A DNA stretch of 64,000 bases. Source: Phorcus lineatus (taxonomy: Eukaryota; Mollusca; Gastropoda; Trochida; Trochidae). This document shows positions 24,388 through 36,429 of the stretch, one piece after another (within the stretch, counting starts at the first letter, position 1; every line of letters begins with the position of its first letter). The translations under genes were made by a program, and so were the position numbers. The stretch lies in assembly GCA_921293015.1 (NCBI GenBank), contig OV121082.1, forward strand, positions 25,433,497 through 25,497,496, in the 5' to 3' direction. Below the pieces are notes generated by a model that was not told where the DNA came from, did no database searches, and worked only from the letters and a program-made list of their open reading frames with translations.

Positions 24388-25640
24388 GTTAGAAGTAAAA
24401 ACAATCCATTTTGATGGCTAGCGCTTTCAGCTCAACGAGCCTCTTCAGGCCATACATACAACGGATAATGCGTTGCCAAGCAACGTCATCGTGTACAACA
24501 TATATACGTCACACAGGAACTAATGACGTCATAATGAACTTGACAACAATAAATTGTATTGTAAGCAACATTATGTTTTGCCATTTAATTTTGGCGCCTA
24601 TTTACGAATGAAATATGATTCTTTCAAAAGTAAATCATTATCATTGTTATAATTGTGTTTATATATCGGGAAAACCTTGAACTTGCCATTACCACATTTT
24701 TCTAAATGTTCACTGAGAGGGATAGTTCGATTTCGGGGCTGGTTAATGTGGGATCGATGAAGGTTCATTCTCCTCTTTAATTTTTGCTCTGTTTGCCCGA
24801 TATATTTCTCATTACATCCAGCACATATGATTACATAAATAACATTTTTTGTGTCACAATTGATGTTTTGTTTAACAACAAATGTATCCTTTGGTGAAAT
24901 ATTTATGGAACATCCTTCAATAATACTTTCACACGTGAAGCAACGTGAATCTCCACACTTTGATACTTTCGGAATAACCTCAACTGAGTCAAATCTAGAA
25001 TTAGTCAAAATTTTGCGTAAGTTTTTGGGTTGCTTACGGCTGTTTATGAAATTGCATTTATCGACAATCTTTTTCATTTTTTGACTAGGACTTAAAATAG
25101 GAAGATAACGTTTCACGATAGACATAGCATTATCATGATTAAGGTTAAAAGTGGATACAAGATTAAGATTATTTTGGGTATCGATATTCTTTTCCACTTT
25201 AGATCTCAGTTGTTGCTGGTCCGTATTTAAAGCTTTTGATATACTATCACTTATCAACTTTTCTGGATAGTTTTGTTTAAGTAAAAAGCTTTTCAGTTCA
25301 TCAAGGCGATTGATTTTAACATCACCATCAGAAACAATTGTACAAACTCTTCTTGCTAAACAATAGGGAATGTTGAGTTTGGTATGATGGGGGTGGCATG
25401 AACCAAAGTCCAGATGCTGATGTGAATCTGTTTTCTTATAGAATATATCCGTTGTTATGATACCTCCTGTATCTATCTTAACAATGACATCAAGAAAATT
25501 CAAATGTTCATCATGGCATTCCATGGTAAATTTCATGGAAGGGTCAAGAGAGTTAAGGATTTCGTGAATAGTTTGAAGAAGGTTATTGTCGTTTTTAAGT
25601 ATGATGAAACAGTCATCTAAAAATCGTTTCCACGAATTTT
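24385..25640 (-). mobile_element. Penelope-like element (GIY-YIG type), 5'-truncated
   Basis: The minus-strand frame from 25638 to 24598 begins inside the reverse transcriptase at SWKRFLDDCFIILKNDN, which contains the catalytic aspartate pair, and continues with SLDPSMKFTMECHDEHLNFL and the KKTDSHQHLDFGSCHPHH thumb region typical of Penelope/Neptune elements. A cysteine cluster (CGDSRCFTC) precedes a GIY-YIG endonuclease (VIYVIICAGCNEKYIGQT, then RRMNLHRSHI). PLEs copy themselves by target-primed reverse transcription using this nuclease. Most of the RT core is missing, so the copy is broken, but the remaining frame is nearly clean and looks recent. The 5' truncation point lies about 15 bases from one (TA)n tract and the 3' end directly abuts another. 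Confidence 0.9.
24413..24449 (-). ncRNA. hammerhead-ribozyme-like motif in the PLE 3' region
   Basis: On the minus strand CTGAAGA (24442-24448) is followed by a five-pair stem (GGCTC with GAGCT, tight loop) and then GAAA (24425-24428). CUGANGA, stem II and GAAA is the hammerhead core, and hammerhead motifs are known in Penelope-like elements. Downstream, GCTAGC is self-complementary and the last core A could pair with the U of CATC, placing C at the cleavage position, but two mismatches interrupt this short stem III. Stem I is not obvious. It may act only as a dimer or be inactive. Confidence 0.35.
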
Positions 25641-25648
25641 ATATATAC

Positions 25649-25757
<109 letters not shown>

Positions 25758-25927
25758 TGAAAGATTTTGTTTCCTATTCATTCAATAAGAATATACTTCA
25801 AATATCACATATCGTGAATATTTCCTTGACTACATCACTCGTTAATCATTTATTTCATCCATAACAAATTTTAAAAAAAAGTCATGATTTCTAGCCAATC
25901 AAAAGAGGCATCAATAGTCAGAAGAAT

Positions 25928-26071
25928 TTAGATTCTATCGGACTGACAGACACGTCCAGATGCATCATGGAGGGCTATCTTCAGGGTCTCTTCAACAGAT
26001 TTCAAATTGCATCCAAAGCTCTCGAGTTCCTCTATGAGTCCTGGATTGTCTGAATCAATACGAGACAAACA
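25928..26071 (-). CDS. candidate terminal exon, unit 3 (open frame)
   Basis: The acceptor AATCTCTCTAGCCAG precedes 47 codons and a TAA. The peptide starts CLSRIDSDNPGLIEELESF, continues GCNLKSVEETLKIALHDA and ends SGRVCQSDRI. It has three cysteines and an amphipathic, helix-like pattern. Copies at about 1180-1345 and 15300-15460 share the sequence but carry a frameshift or stops, so this is the best-preserved member. No family is recognised; a secreted or extracellular helical domain is a guess from the cysteines and the signal-peptide exon of the array. It lies just upstream, in transcript direction, of the (TA)n/Penelope insertion. Confidence 0.45.
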   Translation of the reverse strand, partial: CLSRIDSDNPGLIEELESFGCNLKSVEETLKIALHDASGRVCQSDRI

Positions 26072-26249
26072 CTGGCTAGAGAGATTCCCGAAGGTAGTAC
26101 TTTCATTATCAACGTGAAACTTCTCAATGGTAAAGTCAGTTTATACATGCCCATGCGGGTTGTCTTCCAAGGAACGCAGATAAAGACAATAGTTCTATAT
26201 CGAGAAAAGCACGATTTAGATATCAAAATCATCATTAACAACATGGTTC

Positions 26250-27812
26250 TTAATTACTGAAGCATACAAAAGGGGCATAAACACAGTATAGTGATTAAAT
26301 GTATTCTTACATTCCAACAATTAATATATGAGTTACAAGGGGTACAAATATTTATCTAATCAAAACAAAAAATTATTTGCACAAATTAAGCAAATTAAGG
26401 ACTGAGAAGTGTAAAAGCAGCTTTACTCATCATAGGGATTACATGAGTCGAATTTTTTTTTTATACAAATGAACAATTAGTATTTAAGTTATGAGCCGAA
26501 ATCAAATTGCGATGGACGAACGCGTTGACCACTATATACCCTCCGTCTACTTCGTACGTGGTGTATAAATAGGTCGTTATTTAATGTTGCTGATGATTAT
26601 TAGTGTTTTGCATTCGCTCAGATTCTCGATATGTTGTCCAACATTATTTCATTTGCATGTGAATGGTTAACGAGACGTGCAGAAGAAAGCATCCATGTAA
26701 GTAAGTCTACCAATCACAGTTACATGTTTTCGTCAATTTACGTATGTATTCAAGCATCGAAACTGAAAATGGCAATGTAAGTAACAACTAATAGGACGGC
26801 TAATAGGACTGCACAACATCCGAATCTAACTTCAGCTCCTGAAAAAAGGTTGTTTGCATTGTTTTATGATAAAGATTTTTGAAACACTGGACATGCAAAT
26901 GTTGCATCAAATATAATTATGTTGGATATTATCAGCTTGTTTTCGAAGCTGCTACCATTACGTCTCTATCACATCCCAAATGTCTTCCTGTCAATAATTT
27001 GGCACCTAATTTAATTATTCTTAGACAAACTATTAAGAGGAGATTGAGCAATAAAACGACCATAATGATTCACTGGGGGTAATTTTCTTTTTCGACAACC
27101 TCTCGTTGACTTTTATTGTGCATGATGTAAAGCAGGATATCGTTACTACTCAATAAGTTGTATTTGTGTTTCTCAGACCTGTCTGTTGATTCGTAAAACA
27201 TTTTGATCCAAGGACAGCCAGTTCATTATATTTAGACTTTAGTTTAAAAGTTCAAGTTAAGCTAGGTCACAAGAATAATACCACTTCAGTCTTAACATTG
27301 GTGTGGAGTATATATCATGTCGCAGTCAACAGTGAAAATGTTCACCATGATTAAGATATTGGTCTTATGGATTCAATGAAAAACACATTTGAATTCAGAG
27401 AAAGCATTGATGGTGATATAATTGGATATATTTTCTGAAACATGCAAGTACATGCAAAAGATTGCTCTTAAGTTTTCCCCAAAACAAACTTCTTACATGA
27501 CCAGATATTCAATCACATTACGTGACATGATCGAGAAGAACTCTGAATGCTGATTGAATATTCATTTATTCTTCGCAGCTCAATGAAAATCAACTTCCTG
27601 ATGAAGAAGTCGTTACCGCCCATAAAGTCATAAGCTGTCCTCAGCTTTCATGCAGGACTATGCAGTTCCAGGAAATGGCTATGATCCCGTGAGAGTAACT
27701 CCCAAATATATCAATCTCTTGAAAGGCAATGGAATTCATTCATTGTAATAAGGTGTGCACTATGCACATAATTTACACTTAAATAACATGTGGTAACCTT
27801 AAATCACATGTT
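26250..27812. other. no gene seen
   Basis: AT-rich sequence. An open stretch at 26879-27082 has no motif or paralogue and is treated as chance. Confidence 0.4.
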
Positions 27813-27889
27813 TTACACTTTAACCACATGATTTACACTTAAGCTACAGCAATTAAATCAAGTCTCTTTGGTAGCATGTTTTCATATTT
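27813..27889. repeat. 77-bp direct repeat, left copy
   Basis: TTACACTTTAACCACATG through to ATGTTTTCATATTT, repeated without visible change at 28138-28214. It flanks the duplicated 254-bp segment. A short TTACACTT/CACATG-type subrepeat also occurs just to the left (27770-27812). Confidence 0.95.
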
Positions 27890-28140
27890 GGCCAGGAATG
27901 AAAGAACGAGTATTTCCAAATGTTAAAATACAAAATGATATACTTTTGAAATACAAAACCCGCGCTCACAGTGACAATTCATACTGTTCGATTATTGAAA
28001 AGCCATATGATTATTTACCTTCACGACAATTAATGGAGTGAAATTGACTGGTCCACTCAAAGGATTCACGTTTTGACGTGATATTGTAATGATGAATCCA
28101 GTGTGACTAATTGTCGTTAATCGAGTTAGAATCTGCCTTA
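27887..28140. repeat. 254-bp segment duplicated from/to 29873-30126
   Basis: Identical by eye to 29873-30126 in the same orientation (offset 1986). Starts TTTGGCCAGGAATGAAAG and ends GAGTTAGAATCTGCCTTA. No terminal inverted repeat, poly-A or coding content was seen. Confidence 0.95.
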
Positions 28141-28214
28141 CACTTTAACCACATGATTTACACTTAAGCTACAGCAATTAAATCAAGTCTCTTTGGTAGC
28201 ATGTTTTCATATTT
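28138..28214. repeat. 77-bp direct repeat, right copy
   Basis: Second copy of 27813-27889, directly after the inserted 254-bp segment, overlapping it by the shared TTA. Confidence 0.95.
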
Positions 28215-28219
28215 TGATG

Positions 28220-29870
28220 TCTTGACGGGCAAGGCAAAGGAACAGCCAATTGTATCATGATCAGCATTATACACTGCCTTAATTGTTCTTTGGAGAATAC
28301 TAAGCTACAGGAATGTACAAATATTTTGTCTTAGCACTAAAATTATATACATTGTTTTGTAAAACCTTAAATGGGAGTTTAATCATAATCAGGTACAACA
28401 TCATCTTAATAGATGTATTACAAGGAATCCTTTCTGGTTTATATGTATGTTTATATATGTGTATATGAACTTGCCCATCTTCCTAAGACTTCGTTAAATC
28501 AATAAAATTTTGAAAACATGTTGTTTATTTCATGTGGTCATGCTATCATTATCACGGTCTTCAACTGAAGAGTTGTTATAACAACGACGTAGTCATGATG
28601 AGTCTGATTAAAAGGTCAGTGACTGTTTTGACTTATGTTCATTAAGGTTAATAAATACATTCTCTTTTTTCTTTTTTTACACAATTGTAACACGAGGGAT
28701 CAAGTAATGAAAACCTACATTTTTAGCTTTTCCATCTGTAGACAAAATGATCATAATATACCGTTCAACAGTTTAATGAAGACAATCATTCATCCTGAAA
28801 AAGCATATTGGATTTATGTTAGGGAATCTTATATTGATTATGAGATAAGACGTTCCTATGAGTAAGTAATCGATGAACAAGAGATGGTAGGGATTTTCTT
28901 CAATGGTTACAGAACAAGCAGAAATGTCTAGACAGTTGAACATTAAATGAAGAGCTTGGGGCGAACCGGATAAAAATAGCGTCAAGAAGTTCTTGTTTTA
29001 TGAATCAGGATGCTGCTATTATAGATTTATTCGTCATTCAAAACAATTGCAGATTATAACGTGACACACTATATGGTGTGAGTCTATTTGTGGTATCGTT
29101 CACTGCAATGCACATTCTTGAATATTAATAAAGAATTACATGTTAACAAAATTATACATTCAACAGAAAAAGAAATACCATCCCACATAAAATGCAAGAT
29201 AGTTTAATCCACAAGGGATACATACAACTAACAAATAGTTACATCATGTCCTCGTAAGTCAACTATTTTATAATTATTAATTTTACAACATTTTTCTGAT
29301 CATGTTACTAAAGTACAGGCTTTTTGGAAATTGTCCTTTTGATATATGGCGAGTTATGAGAGTGAAATAGGACTTTTTGGTATGCATTATGTCAACAACA
29401 TATTTCATTTACTTGATATTTATATTTTAAAGGTTTTTAACTTAAATCCTAATGATGCATTTGAAAAAAAATGCATCTTAAAAAGCAATTTAATATGTGT
29501 TTGAGCATTTAAATAGCCCTTACCCCGATGAGCAAACTTGAGTATTCCGATTAACTAAGCATTTATTTTTTAATGACATTTACAATAAACTTTATGTAGC
29601 CAACAAATTTTGCCATACTTTTATCCGTGCCACTCTTCATTAGGGATGTTTTTTTATCAAATTAACAAGATAAGCAGGCATTCAAATAGGTTTGTTATTT
29701 TCGGTAAAATCGTTTACAAAAATGATTTTTTAAGTATATTTGAAAAACAAACCAATTGCTTTCAAGACAATCTGAGATTAAACACCTTTTACTATTACAT
29801 TTTCTGAATCTCAACCACTTGCCTTACGAATTCCTTATTTCCTGACAATGACTGAAGTGCAAATGACTCT
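28220..29870. other. no gene seen
   Basis: AT-rich DNA without supported exons. Confidence 0.4.
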
Positions 29871-29872
29871 GC

Positions 29873-30126
29873 TTTGGCCAGGAATGAAAGAACGAGTATT
29901 TCCAAATGTTAAAATACAAAATGATATACTTTTGAAATACAAAACCCGCGCTCACAGTGACAATTCATACTGTTCGATTATTGAAAAGCCATATGATTAT
30001 TTACCTTCACGACAATTAATGGAGTGAAATTGACTGGTCCACTCAAAGGATTCACGTTTTGACGTGATATTGTAATGATGAATCCAGTGTGACTAATTGT
30101 CGTTAATCGAGTTAGAATCTGCCTTA
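29873..30126. repeat. 254-bp segment, second location
   Basis: Same sequence as 27887-28140. Here it is not flanked by the 77-bp repeat, so this is probably the donor. Confidence 0.95.
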
Positions 30127-30757
30127 TCAATTTTGAGCTCTTAGCATCTTCGGATTCAAACCGATCATCACAAGGTCAACGTAAAACTGACCAATATAGT
30201 TTGATCCAACAGATCACAAGTTTCTTGTTCAAGATTTGAAATAGTACAAGTCGGTTTGTAAGAATACTTAACAACCTTACAACCTTAACGACAAGTCATT
30301 CGTAGTAGTGTAGGGACATTTTCACCTTGCCAGTCTAAAAACAGCGCCAAACTCGCGGAACATGAACGACATTCACAGACTTTAAGCGTGATGGCAAATA
30401 TCCTTCGCGGGTCAGTAACTCGAAAGCAGTCCGATTATCCATTTATCCTATTACATTAGAAATACTTGAAAATTAAACATTCTACTATTGCCGTATCGAA
30501 AACGAGTCTTCATTACCAGGGAGATTCGGAATATATTTCTAGGATATATAAAGATTTATACTTATACGTATATACTTACAAATTAGTAAGTAAACGAAGT
30601 CTAAGTTGTGGAGTAATTCTGCGGTTAAACCAAAGGCATGAGGGATTTGATAAGTAATACATTCTTTCAATGGTCGTTAGAGCATACACTGTCACAGAGA
30701 ATAAAATCTGAAGACTAACATGTCACTTGCTTTGATAGATACAATGTATGTTTTCAA

Positions 30758-31052
30758 GGTGCGGGATAGCGCATTGGTTAGTGTTTTCGGCTTGGGATGA
30801 AGAGAACCGTGGTTCGAATCCCGTGACGGGCTCGGCAACTTTGTTTGCCGTAGAGAACTATTCTACATGCTGTAAGGTTTGTTGCAATGCTACACTAAAT
30901 ATCATCGCAGTACCACTCATGTTTCGCCAGTTCCAGCCGATGCTCGATGTTTCACCGCAATGCATAGCCACAATGGTGTTGCGGGCTTTCTCTGCAATAA
31001 AACAAGCAGCCGTGACAAGTGAAATACTCTCTAAACCCCAAATCACCTTACC
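30758..31052 (+). mobile_element. tRNA-derived SINE, best-preserved copy
   Basis: The head has a canonical A box (TAGCGCATTGG, 30767-30777) and B box (GGTTCGAATCC, 30811-30821) at tRNA-like spacing. The body includes GTAGAGAACTATTC, GTTCCAGCCGATGCT, CAATGGTGTTGCGGGCTTTC and the end CTAAACCCCAAATCACCTTACC. Compared with the copies at 80, 61.7 and 62.6 kb it has lost the CGGCGTT part of the tail. No open frame. Transcription would be by RNA polymerase III from the internal boxes. Confidence 0.88.
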
Positions 31053-31059
31053 TCTGTTT

Positions 31060-33640
31060 TGGATTCAAGATATTTCAAACATTTACAACCGATACCCTAT
31101 CCATCACAACATAAGGTCATATCGGTTGGCACTTTCAAGGTAATCCATTTTATGAACTGAAATAACCATTGCCAATTTCTCGTGGAAACTTCTAAGGATT
31201 TATATTGTCAGACTTGAAAGCCTTTCCATAGTACAGCATGAAAATGGCCTGTTATGGTTGTGGCACTCCGGATCGATGATGAGAGATGGATGTGTTACTT
31301 TAACCTCGATTGCCATACATTAGTGTTTAGCATGTTTATGTAAAATCATGCCAATGAAAGAAAACTAAATTGCAAGCATCGATGAAAGTTTCAGCCGATA
31401 ATGAGGTTCTTTCATGATGCAGAAAATGATTTAAGTAATCATTCTAAGGTTACATGAAATTCGTTAATGGAGTTAAAGCAAACAACATAAGATTTTGTGT
31501 ACATAATTATGTGTTAAGAGCATGTATCTTCAATGGTGAAGATTTTGAAGGTCATGTAGATTTAGATCTGTAAGAAATAAGCTAAAATCAATATGGCGGT
31601 TTACCACGTGATCTCGTAATGATTTATGCTTATGAGTGGATTCATAACCGTCGAGACACACTTCTGCACATTTTGAATTCTTTATTAGGGCAGTTATTAA
31701 TTAAGTTTTAAGTTAATTAAGCCAATTTGGGTTAAACAGTGAAAGCTATTCCTGAAATTAAATAACTCTAACAACCGTTATAATTAGTTCTAAAGAATAA
31801 TTTCAAGGTGATTGGTGAATTAAAAATAAAAGTTTACATTCAATTGCCTCACTGAAGTACATTGTAAATGTGAGGTGGTTTCGGATTTGACAAAGTTTTG
31901 TTTGAACTGTACTTACTTACAGTACAGTGCAATGCAGAATATAAGATGTGATACTTTAGTTATATATTCTTAAGGCTAATCAATTAGTTTTTAGTGACTA
32001 TATGGCCATTATTATGTTTTTAGACCGACACAAATTTGAAATAGAAAGCTAATACCAGAAAATAGCCATTTGGTGAACAGAAGTGCAGTTTACATCAGAG
32101 CATCTCCAAGGACCGGTATAATTACAATGTTCCTCACTGAAGGTGGTTTGTGTAAAGTCCAATTAGATATATTATACAGTCGAGGTTTGGTTTGAGACAT
32201 ATGCACATCCCAGAATAGCAGATGCTTAATTCCAAAAACTGCACACTTCGTGTACACTTTTTGAAGATAAAAGGAAACCCAATGCTCTCAGCAGGAAAAG
32301 GAATTTATTTTAAACCATTTAATCAAATTAATAACATATAGGTGTTAAAAATCAGATCATGGCGCTTGAACAAAGTAGAAAAGTCAGAACAAATAATGTC
32401 GATTCACCATGAGCTGTTCTCCTAATGTGAGGACAAAATATATGATTTGTTCGTTTTTAATTGTAATTCGACTGATTTGCTTATAACAAGGTTTACAGAA
32501 ATATTTCACACTTAACCTTAAAGCTTAACAAAGATGTCTTTCACACATTCTATCACACTACTTGTCTTTGACTTACAAGAATAGATAGACCCTTGTTATT
32601 TTCAACACCTATTATTTTACATACTGAAATAATTTGTATAGATTTATTAAAAATGTAATACATTTTGGCTGTTGTTCTATACATAGATGCTGATGTTTAT
32701 AAAGTAAAGAATGATGCACAAGACATTCGTTTGTAGTTGTAGTGGCAATATCCAAATGACATATAAATGTCGAATATCTTAAGCAACTACATGTATACAG
32801 GACTCCCCTCAGTATTTTCACACTGCAAGCAGTCTTGTGAAGTAGACTTTCATATGCATAATCAAAGAGGCTTGCTTTCCGGCTCATTACACTTCCCGTA
32901 CATGATGCTCACTAACACCTATTTCACACATCATCTGCACTGTTTACGTGCTATAAAATGAAGAAGAATACAATTTTCGCAAAGTATCTCATGTGAACAA
33001 AGGCCGAGAGATAAGTGAGGGTTAGAGTATTTTATTATGTAGTTAACTTAAAGTAGCATTACCTTTGTTTTCAAATCAGAATTAACGCTTAATATTAAAA
33101 GATCTGTCCAATGAGTTAAATTATTTAGTTAATAAAATTTATAACTCAAGAGAATAGAAAGGCAATAACTTTGCCCTCTCATGATCACCTGAATAAGGGT
33201 GCAGAATATAAATGATATTAAGTAAAATAGCAGAATGTCATTAAATATGTTTCCTGGAGTAACCTGATTCTTGAATAGTGTATACGAAAATTATTTCGTC
33301 CATTCAATAAAACGTCAAGAAGGTTTTCAGCTATTGGATCGTATTAACTCTTCATATATATCTGCGTAAAACCGCGATGATCTTATTTGGGAAAGCAATA
33401 ATATTAGTCTTTGACAATAATATTATCCTGGACTGAAGCGGGAAAATTAAATATATCTTCAATTTGCAATTGGCTTCATGAAACTTTAAACAAAAATAAG
33501 AAAAACGAGTCACTTTTTAGCAAGTTAGGTCCTTACCTTACACATACGTACTCCGCAGGTTTGACCAACCAAGCCTCAGCATTTCCCGGATTGGAAATGT
33601 CTGCATGATAACAAGATCTTTTCAGGATACGCCACAAGCA
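31060..33640. other. no gene seen
   Basis: AT-rich DNA. No supported exon, RNA or mobile element. Confidence 0.4.
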
Positions 33641-33654
33641 TTAGCACATCCTTA

Positions 33655-33875
33655 GTCCAGGAGAAGCAGTATAGCTACTGTAAAGCATACCACACTGGCT
33701 CTAGCACAACCAGCTGAAATGCAGCAGTCAGAGAAAACATGATCGTTAGCGTGAGATGTGACTCTGTATCTCGACTGGGACGTTATGTGTTGCATCGAAA
33801 ACAGAATTTTATCAGGAGACTTTACAAAGCTGGAAGCGGTAGTAGCTGTATTCTCAGAATCAATGAGACATCATT
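33655..33875 (-). pseudogene. unit 4 remnant of the small-exon array
   Basis: Aligns with 2230-2510 and 16100-16430. The first block reads IDSENTATTASSF and is followed by GTAAAGTC, a possible donor, but is out of frame with its start by one base. The second block reads QLVVLEPVWYALQ and then stops. Upstream exons of the unit were not found here. A decayed fourth copy. Confidence 0.4.
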
Positions 33876-33899
33876 GTGAGAGGTACAGAGTTCAAAGTT

Positions 33900-36240
33900 C
33901 TCCTTTGAATGTCATTATCATTGGGTAACTGAAACTGGAATATAGGCATCTATAATTGATGGCAAAGTACACATAAAACGCAAGGGTCAATTTTTATTGT
34001 ACATCAGATCGTAAATAAAATACCATTCAAATAGCGTCATTTGCCTTGTGATGAGTAATATTATTTTAAATGAGGAGTAATGAGAACTCATTTACAAGAA
34101 TAAAATATATGATATATATATATGACCATTGTATTGCAAATAGTATTGATACACAAATCATTAAGTACAGCTAAGGAATGTCCTAGTAGCAAAAATGTTT
34201 ACAGTCCATTTAAAGAAATCACAATATTCCACAGGACGAAACTAGCGGGAATATTACTAGTAGCAAGTAAACATTCTCACGGCCCTAATATTGATTTACG
34301 TCCAATTTCCTGAGGGAGCGAATATTCAAAATTGATTTCCAGTGTTTTATTGCAATTTACCCACCAGTCTTTGGCACCAAGGTATTAAATGCATTGTCAT
34401 ACTGACATAATATCATTGCGAGATTAACTTTGAAGCAGTAAGAAAATATCCAAATGTTACCAACTACCCTAACCTCATATAATACATTTTTTAAAAATGA
34501 TAATCTAGGTCTGCATTGAACATTTAATCTAAGAAATATTTGGCAAAATGTTAAGCATCCCCACGTTTTCTTACTAGAAAAAGTTCCTTGATAGGAAAAA
34601 AGACAATAAGTAAGTAAACGTTATTGCATTATATGAGAGAATTATAATCTAGGCCTTTAGGAAAGAAAATTTCATTGGGATTACGTTTGGCTTCTTTGGG
34701 ATATATATAAAATTTGATATTTTAGTATGAAAAAACTTATGACATCATTCTGAGAAATGAAAGTGAATATTGGTAGTTGTAATTGCTTAAATATTACTTT
34801 CCTTGTTGATATACTTTCTTAAAGAATATACTCTGTATGCTTACCAAATTACGATATGAGCATAAACAACAATAAGAAACAATATAAAAACAAAACGTTT
34901 ATTACTTTTAAACTTTGTTAGTTCATCAAAAATAACTGACCTCGTATCACACTCACATACACGGCTTATGTTTTCCCCTTATATATCCTTATAGGTGTTA
35001 TTAAACTTGTGAATGTTGTGGACAGTTATGAGTCATTTGCAGACAAGTTAATGTATTATGCAGTAGATACGATGGCGTAATAAAGATAAGTATACTTCGC
35101 AATTTTGTACATATTATTCTGCTCCAGACGGTATTTTCAACCCGAAACAGAAGAATTTATTCACTGATTCATTACACACACAAATTCTGGAGGGAACTAT
35201 TAAATATTAAACGATTTAATAACTGTAGTCATGATTGGTGTCTGTTTCTTTAACCAAATACAATATTGTAGATGCTGCTAAACTGAAGATTTTTTTAATG
35301 AGCCCTGGAATATGTCAGATTGGCCTTACCATCCATTTACATTTGTAGGTAGAAGTTTTTTTCAAGAGAGATATTAACTGAGAAGAAATATAAAGACTAA
35401 AGGAAAGAAAATACAACTCCTCATATCATAACTTTTATATGAATGAATATTTGAAATTTAACCAATCTTTCTTTAAATAATTCAAGATATGTTCAGTATG
35501 ATATTTACGAAAAACATGTTTGGCACCCTTGCAACATAATACAGCTTAATTGTTTGAAACAACTTGCTGTCAAAATTGAGTCTACTTTCTTTTGACGCCA
35601 GTGAAATCTTTCTTTATAGCAAAGGGATTTAATGAAAACATTTTTAAGGCTAAAGGGCTAAGGAAGATTTGATTAAAAAGTTAGATTAAACGTAACAGCA
35701 AGGCAAAAATAAGTCCTGGTAGATTAAAGATAGCTTGCAAAAAAAATCTGCGTTAAAATATATGAAAAAAATCATCAAAAGTCTTGGTTGGTGCATGACA
35801 TGCAGAGAATTATAAATAAACAGCAGGTCCATACCAATCTGCAAAAATCTTATAAAAAGCAAATATATATATACATGTATACCGACCAGTGTTGCTGTCA
35901 GTTGGTCCCTATTATGTGTATAGTGATTACTTTTGCAAATGGAAAACGTTTTCTCACACAATGTATAAAACATTCTAAATGAATTACCCTTACGGTATTA
36001 ACGCTATGACAGAGGCATTAGTTGAACATTATATTCTATGACCTGCACACAGTGTAGTTTATGTTAAAAAGAGAACAGAATTGTAGCTTCAATGTTAATC
36101 AGAAAGTACAAATGTACGTTTTGTGTTATAAGCACAGAGAATGATAAGTACAATGTGATATTCAAATATTCAAATTATTTTATATCAGCTGTAAATTAAA
36201 TTTATTCAATTCTTCTCACAAAGGCCATCCATCGATCACC
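33900..36240. other. no gene seen
   Basis: AT-rich DNA. A short open frame at 34122-34313 and an opposed pair near 35690-35980 lack motif support. Confidence 0.4.
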
Positions 36241-36420
36241 ACCATGGTCTTTCCACCAAATACATGTAAATGGGGTATTTCCCCGTAAGCTATACTTTGA
36301 CGATATGTTACTGTTTTGAGTAGTTTGGTTTCATGACCATATGACAAACTTGACAGTTAGAAAGATATGGGCTTATCAAGTGTACAAATTGAAAAAAAAC
36401 TGTGCCATATGCTACTGAGT
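36241..36420 (+). repeat. segmental duplicate anchor 1 (pairs with 53621-53810)
   Basis: Shared blocks are GGGGTAT.TCCC, TTTTGAGTA..TTGGTTTCATGACC and GTACAAAT.GAAAA. The start of a colinear duplication running to about 46.8 kb. Confidence 0.5.
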
Positions 36421-36429
36421 AAGAATTAC

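Noticed and set aside
24217-24414. Open frames made of repeated IY
   Set aside because: Translation of (TA)n microsatellite; the same applies to 25586-25864.
30758-30830. Functional tRNA gene
   Set aside because: The A and B boxes are present but the sequence continues into the SINE body and a full cloverleaf could not be drawn.
30748-31143. 131-codon plus-strand open frame
   Set aside because: Lies within the SINE and its flank; no protein domain.
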